Notes: a model not told the origin generated them from the sequence alone. A stretch of 64,000 nt of DNA from Novosphingobium kunmingense (GCF_002813245.1 NZ_PHUF01000003.1:310001-374000); one strand, 5' to 3'. Counted from the stretch's first letter, positions 7,897 through 17,259 are shown. Translations and numbers: made by a program.

Positions 7897-9071
7897 GGCA
7901 GGGCTTCGAGCCGCACCGCCCCCATTCGCACGCCGCTTGCGCCGGGGCGGGCGGCAAAGCCGATCCACCGGGCCGGGCAGGCCCCGTCCATCGTCACGGT
8001 CACGAACCAGCGCCTGGAGCGCGGGTCAAGCGCCGGTTCGATGAAGTCGCGGGTGGCGTTGGCACAGCTGAAGAAGGCCAGGGTCCGGTCGCTGGGCGAA
8101 CCGTCTCCGGACACGGCTTGCCACGACAGGCGATAGCTGCCCTGCGGGATGAAGACGAGCTGGCGCACGATCATCTCGGGCAGGCTCGCCGTGCTGTCGA
8201 TCGTAAGGGTCTGGCCCGGTCCATCGCTCGCCGGCGAGAGGACCGCGCTGGTCTGGCTGTTGCCGATGAAGAACCAGGCGAATTCGCTTTCGGTCTGATC
8301 GAGCCTGGCGGCGGCAAAGTCGCTGTCGTAGAGCAGACCCTTGCCCGCGCCCGGACAATGCGCGCGCCAAAGCTGCTCGGCCTCGGCCGGTTGGCCCGCG
8401 GCGATCAGGCGGGATACCGCCGCGCCGACCGGCTGGCAGCCGATCTGCGTGCCGCGCTGCGCCACGGCGAACAGGACGGCGACGCGCTGCGCAAGGCGGT
8501 CAGGCGGAAGACTGGCGAGGTCCATCGCATAGCGCCGCAGCCACGGGGCCTTCAGGCTCATCCGCTCGGCCAGCGCCACCCGGCCGACCGCGCTGCGCTC
8601 GAACGGGTCGAACAGCCGTCGATCGGCGAGGAGGGCAGGGTTCTGCCTGACCAGCGCATCGAGCCGCAGCGCGGCCATGCGCAGGTCGCCTTCCTCGAGC
8701 GCGCGGCCCATGACATAGAGCTGGGTGTATGGCACCCGCCAGCCAAGCCGGGCCGCGACGCGAAAGGCGCGATCGGCGGTGGGCGCATCACCGCGGGCCA
8801 GTCGCGCGGCGCCCAGCAGGGCCGTGCTTTGCGGATCGATCGGCGCGTCGTCCACGGCGCGCTCGCCAAGGGTCAGCGCAGCGGCACTGTCACCAGAGGC
8901 CAGGGCTGCCGCACCGGCGCTGCGCAGGGTCTGGGACTGCAGGAAAGCGGGCACCATCTGGCCCAGGTCGGGGTGCGTTTCGGCCGCCCGGTCAAGTCCG
9001 CTGGCCAGGGCCAGCGCCGCGTAGATGGCACAGGCCGCCACCGCCGCGACGGAGGCAACCCTGCGCGACAC
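7893..9071 (-). CDS. TPR-like exported protein of the EPS cluster
   Basis: The protein has 392 residues. An N-terminal hydrophobic segment (about 8-25) acts as signal anchor or signal peptide. Residues about 50-180 are alanine-rich paired helices of tetratricopeptide type (for example AAALASGDSAAALTLGERAV). The last about 150 residues are beta-prone with Trp/Phe-rich segments and several cysteines, and could be a carbohydrate-binding sandwich. Only two bases separate its ATG from the stop of the Wzc-like gene upstream, so they share a transcript. TPR proteins in such clusters often organise the periplasmic export machinery; that role is inferred from position only. Confidence 0.5.
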   Translation of the reverse strand: MSRRVASVAAVAACAIYAALALASGLDRAAETHPDLGQMVPAFLQSQTLRSAGAAALASGDSAAALTLGERAVDDAPIDPQSTALLGAARLARGDAPTADRAFRVAARLGWRVPYTQLYVMGRALEEGDLRMAALRLDALVRQNPALLADRRLFDPFERSAVGRVALAERMSLKAPWLRRYAMDLASLPPDRLAQRVAVLFAVAQRGTQIGCQPVGAAVSRLIAAGQPAEAEQLWRAHCPGAGKGLLYDSDFAAARLDQTESEFAWFFIGNSQTSAVLSPASDGPGQTLTIDSTASLPEMIVRQLVFIPQGSYRLSWQAVSGDGSPSDRTLAFFSCANATRDFIEPALDPRSRRWFVTVTMDGACPARWIGFAARPGASGVRMGAVRLEALP

Positions 9072-9073
9072 GG

Positions 9074-11296
9074 TCAGGCGTGATCCTTGCGGTCGGAACC
9101 GTATTGGTAATAGTCGTAGCCGTAGTATTCCGAATACCGGTTGCCTGCCTTGAGCGGATCGAACTTGGTCAGGACCGCGCCCAGCAGCAACGGCCGCATC
9201 GCGCGCAGTCGGCGAAGCGAGGTCTTCAGCGAGCCGCGCCGGTTACGATCGGCTTCGACCACGAAAACCACCCCGTCGACCAGGGCCGAGATCAGCGGCG
9301 CATCGGCCAGCCCGAGGATCGGCGGGCTGTCGATCACCACGACGTCGTAGGCCGCTGCCGCTTCCTCGAGGATCTGTTCGATCCGCGCGGTCGAAAGCAG
9401 CTCGGTCGGGCTGGGCGGAACCGGGCCGGCCATGAGGAAGGACAGATTGTCGTTGCCCGAAGGGACGATCGCGGCAGCCAGCGGTTCGTGCGAGGTCAGC
9501 AGGGTCGACAGCCCGCGGTCGCCGTCGATGCCAGTGCGCCGATGCAGCGACGGGCGGCGCATGTCGGCATCGATCAGCAGCACGCGCTTGCCCATTCTGG
9601 CGAAGCCTGCGGCAATTGCCTGGCTGCTGGTCGTCTTGCCTTCGGACGGCTGGGCGCTGGTGACCAGCATCACGCGCGGGAGGCCCTCGGTCGTCGAATA
9701 GAGCAGCGAGCCGCGCAGCGAGTTGTAGGCTTCCGACATCGGCGACTTGGGATCGGCAAGCGCCGTCTTGGGGTCGCCGTCCTGGGCCTTGGGAATCACG
9801 CCCAGGAGCGGCAGGGCGAGCTTGGTTTCGACGTCTTCGGGAACGCGGATCGAATCGTCGAACTGGTCGCGGACGAAGAGGAGCGCGCCGGCAAGGCCCA
9901 ATCCGACAATCAAGCCGATCAGCAGGTTCTTGAGCAATTTAGGCGACGATGGCCCATCCGGGGCTTCGGCCTTGTCGATGATGTTGACGTTGCTGAGGCT
10001 GACCCCGGCGACCGCGTTCAGCGTCTTGTACCGTTCGAGCAGCCCTTCGTAGAGCTGACGGTTGGTTTCCGCTTCGCGCGAAAGCAAGCTGTACTGGACG
10101 GTCTTGTCCTGTTCCGAAAGGGTCGCGTTCTTGAGCTGGCCGACCTGCGCGGTGAGCTGCTGTTCGGCTGCCAGAGCGGACTGGTATTCGCTGCGCACCG
10201 CGTTGCGTACGTTCTGCGCGGCCTGGGTCAGCTGGGCGGTGATCGCTGCCAGTTCCGATTCCTTTGCCCGCACCGATGGATAGTCCGACAGGTGGGTGGC
10301 GCGGTCCTGTTCGAGCGCTGCCTGGATCTGCGCCCGCTGCGCGACCAGCGCGGCAACCGACGGGTTGGCTATGACCTCGGTCGAGGCAAGCAGCGGCACG
10401 CCCGACACGGCACGCCAGCGCGCTTCCGCCTGGATGCGCCGCGCGATCGCGTCGTTCGCTGCGGCGTTGATCTGCAGCAGGCTCGAGGTCGTGACCGAGC
10501 CACCGCTGCCGCTGGTGTCCCCGCCTGAGCCGCTTGTCGAGGTGGGCTGGGTGCGGATCAGCCCGGCCGCGCGCGAGTAGTCGTTGAGCGCACGCTCCGA
10601 GGCTTCGAGCTTTCGGCGGCTTTCGTCGAGCTGCTGCGCAAGGAAGCCGCGCGCGTAGGACGAACTGTCGAACCGGCGCTGCAGGTTGGCCTGGATGAAC
10701 TCGTTGCCATAGGCGTTGGCGACCCGGGCGGCCATTTCCGGATCGGTGCTTTCGAAGCCGATCGTGACGATCCGCGAATCGCGCGGCAGTTCTATGGTCA
10801 GCCCGGCGATCAGCAGGCCGGCGGTCAGATTGCGCTGCTCCTCGGCGGTCAGCGCCGTCGGCGGCGTGTCGATACCCTGCGCCTTGTAGAACGCCGGATT
10901 GCCGATCAGCTTGAGGCTTTGCGCGACGCGCTGGGCCAGTCCGCGGCTGCGCAGGATCTCGGTCTGCGAATTGAGGAACCGTTCGGTATCCCAGCTGCTG
11001 CCGTTGGTCAGGTTGGTGCTGTCGTCACGGTTGCCCAGGACCCGTTCGCTCTGGTCGTTGATCTGGATCGTCGAGGTGGCGGTGTAACGTGGCGTCTGCA
11101 GCAGGGTGGCGACCAGCGCCAACGCAAGCGCAGCCGCGATCACGCCCAGGATCATCCAGATGTTGCTGCGCACCAGTGCCAGCAGGTAGCGCAGGTCGAA
11201 GGCGGCGCGGCTTGGACCGAACAGCGCTGCCGCGTCGGCCGGGTCGTGATGGCCGTGCGCGTGATGGAAGCTGTCGGCCGGAAGGTTTGTCGCCAC
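9074..11296 (-). CDS. Polysaccharide co-polymerase with BY-kinase domain (Wzc/GumC/ExoP type)
   Basis: The protein has 740 residues. A Wzz domain begins after residue 30 with a first membrane segment near 48-70. A long coiled-coil periplasmic region follows, and a second membrane segment lies near 460-480. The cytoplasmic kinase has Walker A SAQPSEGKTT (about 545), Walker A' VLLIDADMRRPS and Walker B VVIDSPP. The C-terminus is a tyrosine cluster (YSEYYGYDYYQY, seven Tyr), the usual autophosphorylation tail of bacterial tyrosine kinases. In the family it controls polymer length and export together with the Wza-like protein encoded just upstream. A His-rich patch (HHAHGHH) at residues 11-17 is unusual. 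Both functional halves are fused, as in Wzc, whereas many alphaproteobacterial systems separate them. Confidence 0.93.
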   Translation of the reverse strand: MATNLPADSFHHAHGHHDPADAAALFGPSRAAFDLRYLLALVRSNIWMILGVIAAALALALVATLLQTPRYTATSTIQINDQSERVLGNRDDSTNLTNGSSWDTERFLNSQTEILRSRGLAQRVAQSLKLIGNPAFYKAQGIDTPPTALTAEEQRNLTAGLLIAGLTIELPRDSRIVTIGFESTDPEMAARVANAYGNEFIQANLQRRFDSSSYARGFLAQQLDESRRKLEASERALNDYSRAAGLIRTQPTSTSGSGGDTSGSGGSVTTSSLLQINAAANDAIARRIQAEARWRAVSGVPLLASTEVIANPSVAALVAQRAQIQAALEQDRATHLSDYPSVRAKESELAAITAQLTQAAQNVRNAVRSEYQSALAAEQQLTAQVGQLKNATLSEQDKTVQYSLLSREAETNRQLYEGLLERYKTLNAVAGVSLSNVNIIDKAEAPDGPSSPKLLKNLLIGLIVGLGLAGALLFVRDQFDDSIRVPEDVETKLALPLLGVIPKAQDGDPKTALADPKSPMSEAYNSLRGSLLYSTTEGLPRVMLVTSAQPSEGKTTSSQAIAAGFARMGKRVLLIDADMRRPSLHRRTGIDGDRGLSTLLTSHEPLAAAIVPSGNDNLSFLMAGPVPPSPTELLSTARIEQILEEAAAAYDVVVIDSPPILGLADAPLISALVDGVVFVVEADRNRRGSLKTSLRRLRAMRPLLLGAVLTKFDPLKAGNRYSEYYGYDYYQYGSDRKDHA

Positions 11297-11306
11297 GAAG
11301 CTGTCC

Positions 11307-12002
11307 TCAGCGGAAGATGTAGAAGAGGTTGAACGCCGGTGCGGCCTGGAGGAATTCGCGCCAGGCGCCCTTCAATGCCGAATTGCCCACCACCACGGTG
11401 TCGCCGGCCAGGATCTGGGGGTCCGGGGCGTTGCCGCGGCGGATGTCCTTGAGATTGAACCGCGCGCCGGCCCGCTGGCCGTTGATGATGCGGAACACCA
11501 TCACCTCGTCGAGGCTGGCGGTTTCGGTCGGGCTCTTGGCCTGGGCGATCGCCGAAATCAGCGTAGTGGTTGGCGTGGCCTCGAACACGCCGGGTTCGCG
11601 CACGTTGCCTTCGACCGCGAAGGTGGTCTTGTTGCGCTCGGTCACGATGACGGCAACCTGCGGATTGCGGATGAAGCGCCTGCCCAGCCGGCGGGTCAGT
11701 TCCTCGCGCAGTTCGGCGGGACGAAGCCCGGCGGCGGGGATCTCGCCGGCAAGCGGAACCTGGACGTTGCCGCTGCCGTCGACCCGGTAGAGGTCGGAGG
11801 TCAGTTCCGGCTCGCCCAGCACGCGGATTGCCAGTCGGTCGCCCACGCGCAGGACCTCGTCCTCGGTGGCCGCCGCGGCGCGCACCGGAAACAGGTCGGC
11901 GGCGGCGGCACCGGTCGGCAGCAGGTTGGGCCCGCTGCGATCGCATCCGGACAGAACCAGTGCAGCCAGCGCTGCAAGGGCAAGAGCAGCCTTGCTCGTC
12001 AT
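11307..12002 (-). CDS. Polysaccharide export outer-membrane lipoprotein (Wza/GumB type)
   Basis: The protein has 231 residues. The signal peptide ends in lipobox LSGC with the acylated cysteine at residue 20. A poly-export domain follows (LRVGDRLAIRVLGEPEL, then VDGSGNVQVPLAGEIPAAG), then an SLBB-type segment (VEGNVREPGVFEATPTTTL). The length is short, like GumB, with a hydrophobic FNLFYIFR end. It should form the outer-membrane part of the export channel that meets the Wzc-like protein encoded directly downstream, ten bases away. Its ATG overlaps the TGA of the Wzy-like gene upstream, so polymerase, channel, co-polymerase and TPR protein form one leftward operon. Confidence 0.92.
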   Translation of the reverse strand: MTSKAALALAALAALVLSGCDRSGPNLLPTGAAAADLFPVRAAAATEDEVLRVGDRLAIRVLGEPELTSDLYRVDGSGNVQVPLAGEIPAAGLRPAELREELTRRLGRRFIRNPQVAVIVTERNKTTFAVEGNVREPGVFEATPTTTLISAIAQAKSPTETASLDEVMVFRIINGQRAGARFNLKDIRRGNAPDPQILAGDTVVVGNSALKGAWREFLQAAPAFNLFYIFR

Positions 12003-13387
12003 CGTTCTTCGTTACCTTTAATCGAGCGGACCGCCCGGAACCCCGAACCACGCGGCGGCAGCAGGAACCCCGCACAGGCTGCACCCGCGATCGCTAATGA
12101 CATGGAACGAAAAGGATAATCAACCAGCGAATGCAGGGCGAGCAGCGCCAGGCATGCGGCCCCGGCCAAGGCCAGCGCGCGCGCGTTTGCCGGTGCCACC
12201 GCGCGTGCCCGGTGGGCCGCGGTGACCAGCGCGGCCGCAATCACGCCCCAGACGATGAGGCCGATGGCTCCCGCCTCGACTGCCAGTTCAAGAATCTCGT
12301 TGTGAGCGCGGTTGGGCATCGTTTCGCGCACCACTTCGAGGCGTTCTCCCGCCAGCAGGGCGGGCACCAGATTGCCCATGCCATAGCCGACCGGAAATGC
12401 CTGCTGCGCGGTGAACAGGCTGTCGCGCCACAGGTCGGGGCGCATGTCGCGCCCCAGCGCAAAGCGCGCCTCGACACGGTCGAACACCTGGATACGTGTC
12501 GCGCCGATCACCGCGAGGCTTGCTGCCAGCGCAGCCGCGACGACGGAAATGGCCGCGGTCCGGCGGGTCAGGCCAAGCCACGGCTTCAGCAACACGGCGC
12601 AGGCGATCAGGGCCAGGGGCAGGAGCACGATGCCGGTGCGCGATGCTGTCAGGATCACCGCGATCGACAGCACCAGAGCGATGGCGCCCGACAGGCTCAG
12701 CACCACGCTGCGGCGATTGGGCAGACTGCCGCCGTGCAATGCGGCATCGCGAACCACGACGATCGCGGCGACAAGGGCGATCAGCAGGACGTCGGCCGTG
12801 CTGTTGTGGTTTGCCTGGAAGCCGTCGAGTGCAGCGGAATCCGGGATATAGAAGCGCATGGCTCCGCCGGCACCCTGCGACACCTGCGCCGCACCGACCA
12901 AGACCGTGGCAAGCCCGCCCAGCGCCAGTGCGCCGGCAACCCGGAAGCGCGCGGCCCGTCCCGAAGCAGCGACCATGACCAGGACGAGCGCGGCGGGGAT
13001 CACGGCAAGCAGGGCGGCCAGCGTCCGTGCCGGCGCAAGAGACAGCGCCCGCCATTCGTTTTCGCGCTCGACCAGGGCGAGAGCTTCGCGAGCCGTCTCC
13101 CGGCCGGGCAGGGCATGCCAGATCCCCGGGGGCAGGGGGATCAACTGCACCAACGGAACGGAGATCATCAGGCCGGCGAGGAGGATGGCAACCCGCGGCA
13201 CCGCGCGGGGGTTGTCATCGTCGCCCGACAGCCACCAGGCCAGCGCCAGCAGCGCCACGAGGACTTGAAGCAGGATTTCCGGGAAAGGTGCCGGAGAGCC
13301 GCCCCCGCCGAGCAGGATGGCGCCGAACACGGCGGCAGCGGTCAGCCAGCCCTGACGGGCCAATGACCTAAGTCCGGCAGCGTGCAT
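11999..13387 (-). CDS. O-antigen ligase/Wzy-type polymerase family membrane protein
   Basis: The protein has 462 residues and about ten or more hydrophobic segments. A large polar loop after the mid-region contains NRAHNEILELAVEAG, the conserved loop of the Wzy_C/O-antigen ligase family (PF04932), where the Arg/His are needed for glycan joining. Beside Wza- and Wzc-type genes it is most likely the repeat-unit polymerase rather than a lipid-A ligase. It is first in the leftward export operon. Upstream are about 160 bases with a strong terminator, so its own promoter should lie between 13388 and 13493, where no clear consensus is visible. Confidence 0.8.
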   Translation of the reverse strand: MHAAGLRSLARQGWLTAAAVFGAILLGGGGSPAPFPEILLQVLVALLALAWWLSGDDDNPRAVPRVAILLAGLMISVPLVQLIPLPPGIWHALPGRETAREALALVERENEWRALSLAPARTLAALLAVIPAALVLVMVAASGRAARFRVAGALALGGLATVLVGAAQVSQGAGGAMRFYIPDSAALDGFQANHNSTADVLLIALVAAIVVVRDAALHGGSLPNRRSVVLSLSGAIALVLSIAVILTASRTGIVLLPLALIACAVLLKPWLGLTRRTAAISVVAAALAASLAVIGATRIQVFDRVEARFALGRDMRPDLWRDSLFTAQQAFPVGYGMGNLVPALLAGERLEVVRETMPNRAHNEILELAVEAGAIGLIVWGVIAAALVTAAHRARAVAPANARALALAGAACLALLALHSLVDYPFRSMSLAIAGAACAGFLLPPRGSGFRAVRSIKGNEER

Positions 13388-13493
13388 GATGGCGTCCAGT
13401 CCCCGACCGCATTCTGTTGTCTCGATCCGGGACTCTGCAGATTTTCTGCGTCAGGCAAAGCGGCAATCGCTCGATGGTCGCGGTTTGGCGCAC

Positions 13494-13527
13494 AAAAAAG
13501 CCCGCAACGCGCGTTGCGGGCCTTTTT
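13494..13527. terminator. Bidirectional intrinsic terminator
   Basis: A perfect palindrome at 13500-13521 (arms GCCCGCAAC and GTTGCGGGC around GCGC) is flanked by AAAAAA on the left (13494-13499) and TTTTT on the right (13523-13527), so it works in either direction. Its main role is to end the leftward small exported-protein gene before the export operon begins. Confidence 0.9.
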
Positions 13528-13548
13528 AAGCGGATCGCGCGACGAGCC

Positions 13549-14016
13549 TCAGCCCTTCGAATCCTTGCTCAAGGCGACGGCCAGCCCGGCCGCACCCACG
13601 GCGCCGACGAGGACCGGAATGACGGCTCCGCTGCCGCCGCCCGAGGTCGCCGCCGTCGAAACGGCTTCACCCACGCCGGAGTTGGCGCCGGTCGACGAGG
13701 TCAGCGGCGCAGCGTCGCAGGTGCGTTCGCGCAGCAGGGCCTTGACGATTTCCTCTGCCGAGCCATTCGACGGGACGGGTCCGGTCGTGACAGTGCAGAC
13801 GCAAGCGCCGTCCGCCCCAACCGCGCGGCTTACGTCGGCAGCGCCAGGAGTGCCGGTGCGAACCACGTCGACCCGGCACACGTTGGCGGCCTGGCCGGCC
13901 CCGGCCATGGAGGTCATCATCGGCACGGCGTTCATCGCGCGGGTTTCGGCAGCGCCGGCAACGCCCGCCCCGATCAGTCCGAATGCGGCAAGTGCTGAAA
14001 CGATCTGCGTGCTCAC
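13549..14016 (-). CDS. Small exported cysteine-containing protein, function unknown
   Basis: The protein has 155 residues. An N-terminal signal peptide is clear (about residues 1-22, ending AGA-AE). The mature part has four cysteines (VCRVDV, ACVCTV, RTCDA), which could make two disulfides. A Gly/Ala/Ser-rich linker is followed by a hydrophobic C-terminal segment (about 130-148, AVIPVLVGAVGAAGLAVAL) and a short charged KDSKG tail. A Gly-rich spacer, membrane helix and basic end recall sorting signals such as PEP-CTERM, but no PEP motif is present. I do not recognise the family. It is a single gene ending in a strong terminator, between the priming transferase and the export operon. Confidence 0.65.
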   Translation of the reverse strand: MSTQIVSALAAFGLIGAGVAGAAETRAMNAVPMMTSMAGAGQAANVCRVDVVRTGTPGAADVSRAVGADGACVCTVTTGPVPSNGSAEEIVKALLRERTCDAAPLTSSTGANSGVGEAVSTAATSGGGSGAVIPVLVGAVGAAGLAVALSKDSKG

Positions 14017-14161
14017 GATGCGGTGACTCCGTCAATTCGAGCGGGGGCTAGCATAGGTAGCCATGCCTAGTCCACGCGAAACCGGATAAAGTGCCAAAAG
14101 TTCCGGATGTTGTGGCGGATTTGCCATCACCGGACGGTCTTTCGGCCCCGGTCGCGGCGGT

Positions 14162-15631
14162 TCAGTAAGCGTTGTGATGCCGCAGGACCGAAAGTGTCTG
14201 CAGGATGATCGCCACGTCGCGCAGCAGCGACCAGTCCCTGACGTATTCCAGATCGGCGTCGAGCCGGTCCTGCAGGTCGGCCTCGTGCGTGGTCGCGCCG
14301 CGCAGGCCCCGCACCTGGGCCAGTCCGGTGATGCCCGGCTTGAGGGCATGGCGCTGCCAGTATCGCCCGTCGACCTCCCAGAACAGCTTGTCCCCGGCCT
14401 GCGAACCGAGCGCGTGGGGGCGGGGGCCGACCATCGACATCCGGCCCATCAGGACGTGGAACAACTGCGGCAGTTCGTCGATGCTGGTGCGGCGGATGAA
14501 CCGGCCGACGCGGGTGATCCGCTCGTCCTCGCGGGTGGCGGAGCGCAGGCCGTGCGAATCGGTCGAACAGATGGTCATCGAGCGGAACTTGATCATGTCG
14601 AAGAAGCGGTTGCCGCGCCCGACCCGGCGCTGGACAAAGAACACCGGGCGCCCGTCCTCGATCAGGATCGCGGCAGCGACGACAAGGAGCAGCGGCATCA
14701 GCACAAGGATGCCGAAGGCCGAAACGGCGATGTCGAACAGACGCTTGGCCGCGCGGGCACGCAGACCCAGCGGTCCGACGGACACGCGCAACCAGCCTTG
14801 GCCGCCGGCAAGGCGTGCGCCGTTGGCGCCAAGCGCGGCGACCGCCTCGTCCAGAACCTCGCCCGAGACATTGGCGGAACGCAGCACCATGGCCCAGTCG
14901 AGACGCCGTTCGGGCCGGCAGCTCACGATCACGCGGTCGGCGGTCTGGATCGCTTGGGCGATGCGGTTCAACGCTGCCGGGTCGTCGAGGTCGGGCGAGA
15001 GACCCGCCTCGCGCGCGTCGAGGCAATGGGCGCCGGGCAGGGCCACCGCCGGGCCGCCGTCGCGGATGACAAGTTCGTTGACGATGCGCGGTCCGCAGCG
15101 CCAGCGCACGAAGGCGCGCATCTGCGTGCGCATCCACGTCAGGCTGAGCGCGGAAAGGATGACGCCGATGGTGAAGAGCACGCGCGAAAACTCGGTGCTC
15201 GACTTGGTGTAGAACGCGATGAACACGACCGCGCCCGCCGACAGCACCAGCGCGAGGATTGCCCGCCAGGACCCGCGTCGGGCCGATTCGAGCGCCGTCA
15301 TCGAATAGGCACCGTTGTACAGGGCAATGGTCAGGAAGACCGGGACCAGCAGTTGCGACAGCAGGCCCGCCTGTTCGATCCCACGCGGTCCGAGGTAAAG
15401 GAACCCGGCGGTGACGAAGCCGCCGAACAGGGCGACAAGGTCGGCGACGATCAGCGCAAGGTAGGCCTGGATGCGGCGGCGCTCTAGCGCGCGGGGCAGT
15501 ACCGGCGGTGCACGGCCGAGCGGTTCTGCCGCTGCGGCGAGGTTCGGCCCGGCGCGATCTAAGCGTTGCAGAACAGTTGGTTGGGTTGCTGGCATCGCGA
15601 CCGAAAATGCCCTTGTTGGCACCCGGCCCAT
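14162..15631 (-). CDS. Undecaprenyl-phosphate sugar-phosphate transferase (WbaP/GumD/SpsB type)
   Basis: The protein has 489 residues from the first ATG; an ATG twelve codons later (15595) is also possible, and neither has a strong ribosome site. Four to five N-terminal membrane segments (about 55-165) are followed by a cytoplasmic region. The C-terminal bacterial sugar transferase domain (about 290-485) has KRLFDIAVSAFGI with one membrane helix, then KFRSM and DELPQLFHVLMGRMSMVGPRP, the catalytic signature. It starts repeat-unit synthesis by transferring hexose-1-phosphate (glucose or galactose in this family) onto undecaprenyl phosphate, so it is the priming enzyme for the neighbouring glycosyltransferases. 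UDP-glucose could come from galU further right in the window. Confidence 0.92.
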   Translation of the reverse strand: MGRVPTRAFSVAMPATQPTVLQRLDRAGPNLAAAAEPLGRAPPVLPRALERRRIQAYLALIVADLVALFGGFVTAGFLYLGPRGIEQAGLLSQLLVPVFLTIALYNGAYSMTALESARRGSWRAILALVLSAGAVVFIAFYTKSSTEFSRVLFTIGVILSALSLTWMRTQMRAFVRWRCGPRIVNELVIRDGGPAVALPGAHCLDAREAGLSPDLDDPAALNRIAQAIQTADRVIVSCRPERRLDWAMVLRSANVSGEVLDEAVAALGANGARLAGGQGWLRVSVGPLGLRARAAKRLFDIAVSAFGILVLMPLLLVVAAAILIEDGRPVFFVQRRVGRGNRFFDMIKFRSMTICSTDSHGLRSATREDERITRVGRFIRRTSIDELPQLFHVLMGRMSMVGPRPHALGSQAGDKLFWEVDGRYWQRHALKPGITGLAQVRGLRGATTHEADLQDRLDADLEYVRDWSLLRDVAIILQTLSVLRHHNAY

Positions 15632-15709
15632 CGTCCAGGTTATCTACTTAAGGACAAATACTTAGCCGATGTCTCGCGTTGCGCAACGGGCAATCGACCG
15701 TTGCCTCGA

Positions 15710-16762
15710 TCAGTCGCGGCGTCTGGCCCCGCCTGGCCGTGCCGCGGCCGCCCGCGCAATGTCGGCAAGTCCCTGCGACAACAGCAGTTCGGCGTTCTGG
15801 CTGTTGGCCAGCAGCTGGCGATGAAGGTCGATCAGCCGGTCGACGAGGCGGGCCAGCTTTCGTCCGCGCCAGGCCTTCAATTGCGTGATGAGGTCGCGTT
15901 TGTCTTTCCAGAATACGCGGCGGGCCTGGCTTTCGGCATCGATCAGCTCGACCGGATTGCCCCTTGGTCCCAGCTTTGCGGCCAGCTGGACAAGCTGCGC
16001 GGCGCGGCGTTCGAAGGCCAGCAGCAGGCCAACCGGGTTCAGGCCCAGTTCGCGCATCCGGGCAAGCTCGCCCGGAACCTTGGCGGTTTCGCCCGCGAGG
16101 ACGGCGTTGACCAGGCTCATGAAGCCGTCGTCGTCGGTGCCGGCGGTCACCGCGTCGAGCGCCGCGTTGTCGGCGGTGCGCGGAGCCTCCTTGCTCGCGT
16201 CGAGGTAGAGCGCCAGCTTGGTCACTTCCGACTGGGCGAGGCGGCTGTCGAGCGCGACCGTGCGGGCGATGCGTTCGGCCTGTTCGCCGGTAAGGCGCAG
16301 GCCGGCGGCATCGCCCATGGTGCGAACCGTGTCGGCCATCGATCGCAGATCCGGCGGATAGAACATGGCGACCAGCGCATCGGGACGGTTTGCCAGCAGC
16401 TTTGCCGTGCGCGACTTGTCGGTGGCCGAGGAGGCGACGATCAGCACCGGACATGCCTCCGCTTCGCCCGCCAGCAACGTCTCGACCGCGTCGTGGACCT
16501 CGTCGCCGCTGGCGCGCACCCAGATGTGCCGGGCATCGCCGAACAGCGAGGTCGAGCGCGCCTCGTCGCCCAATCGCACGGGATCCTTGCGCAGGTCGCT
16601 GCCGGCCAGTTCAACCCGTTCACCCGCTTCGGGCAGCAGGCCGGCGATGGTTTCGGCGGCATCCTGCGCGCCCGAATCGTCAGGGCCGCAGAAGAAGAAC
16701 ACCCGCGCCTCGCGCGCGGCGCGCAGGGCAAGGCCCTTGAAGTCCTTCTGGGTGGCCTTCAT
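15710..16762 (-). CDS. holA: DNA polymerase III subunit delta
   Basis: The protein has 350 residues, normal for HolA. An N-terminal AAA-like region has FFFCGPDDSG in place of a true P-loop and VLIVAS in the Walker B position. An all-helical C-terminal collar domain contains LNPVGLLLAFERRAAQL. In the clamp loader it binds and opens the beta clamp. Its ATG overlaps the TGA of lptE (ATGA), and the order leuS-lptE-holA along the transcript is conserved in alphaproteobacteria, which strengthens the call. Confidence 0.92.
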   Translation of the reverse strand: MKATQKDFKGLALRAAREARVFFFCGPDDSGAQDAAETIAGLLPEAGERVELAGSDLRKDPVRLGDEARSTSLFGDARHIWVRASGDEVHDAVETLLAGEAEACPVLIVASSATDKSRTAKLLANRPDALVAMFYPPDLRSMADTVRTMGDAAGLRLTGEQAERIARTVALDSRLAQSEVTKLALYLDASKEAPRTADNAALDAVTAGTDDDGFMSLVNAVLAGETAKVPGELARMRELGLNPVGLLLAFERRAAQLVQLAAKLGPRGNPVELIDAESQARRVFWKDKRDLITQLKAWRGRKLARLVDRLIDLHRQLLANSQNAELLLSQGLADIARAAAARPGGARRRD

Positions 16763-17259
16763 CGGGCCGGGGCGGCCTCGCGCAGTTGCAGCGCGATGCG
16801 CGATACGATCCGGTCGGCGACCTGTTTGGACAGGTTTTCGAGCGCCGTCTGCTCGGCAGCGATGGTAGCGTATTCGCTGCTGACAACGTCGATTCCGGCG
16901 TCGGATCCGGCGGTCGCGTCCATCACGATTGCGCCGCTGGTGGTATCGACCAGCTGGTAGCGCGCACGCAGTGTGCGCCGCTCGCGCGAGACGGTGTCGT
17001 CGGACAGGATGCCGAGCCCCTCGAGCTTGTCGTCGAGCCGCACGTCGAGGCGGTAGCGCGCGGCGCCCGGAGTGCCGGCCGGGTGGAGCCGGTCGTTCAG
17101 CGCGTTGCGCATCAGCCAGCCGGCGCGTCCCTCGATCGGCGACACGCTGATCCCGGCCAGCCCCTGGGCCACCGCACCGCTACCGCCGCCGGCGTACATC
17201 GGCTGGAGGCCGCAGGCCGCCAGGGCCAGCGGCAAAACGATAGCGAACGCGCGCCTCAT
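16759..17259 (-). CDS. lptE: LPS-assembly lipoprotein LptE
   Basis: The protein has 166 residues. The start is set at the ATG overlapping the leuS stop; a longer frame upstream only mirrors leuS. The signal peptide ends LALAACG with a lipobox cysteine at residue 16. A small alpha/beta domain follows ([22 protein letters not shown], then [17 protein letters not shown]), as expected for LptE. LptE is an outer-membrane lipoprotein that plugs the LptD barrel and helps place LPS (or its functional substitute) in the outer leaflet. Sphingomonads largely replace LPS by glycosphingolipids, so presence of lptE in such a genome is notable. The flanking order leuS-lptE-holA supports the assignment. Confidence 0.9.
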   Translation of the reverse strand: MRRAFAIVLPLALAACGLQPMYAGGGSGAVAQGLAGISVSPIEGRAGWLMRNALNDRLHPAGTPGAARYRLDVRLDDKLEGLGILSDDTVSRERRTLRARYQLVDTTSGAIVMDATAGSDAGIDVVSSEYATIAAEQTALENLSKQVADRIVSRIALQLREAAPAR

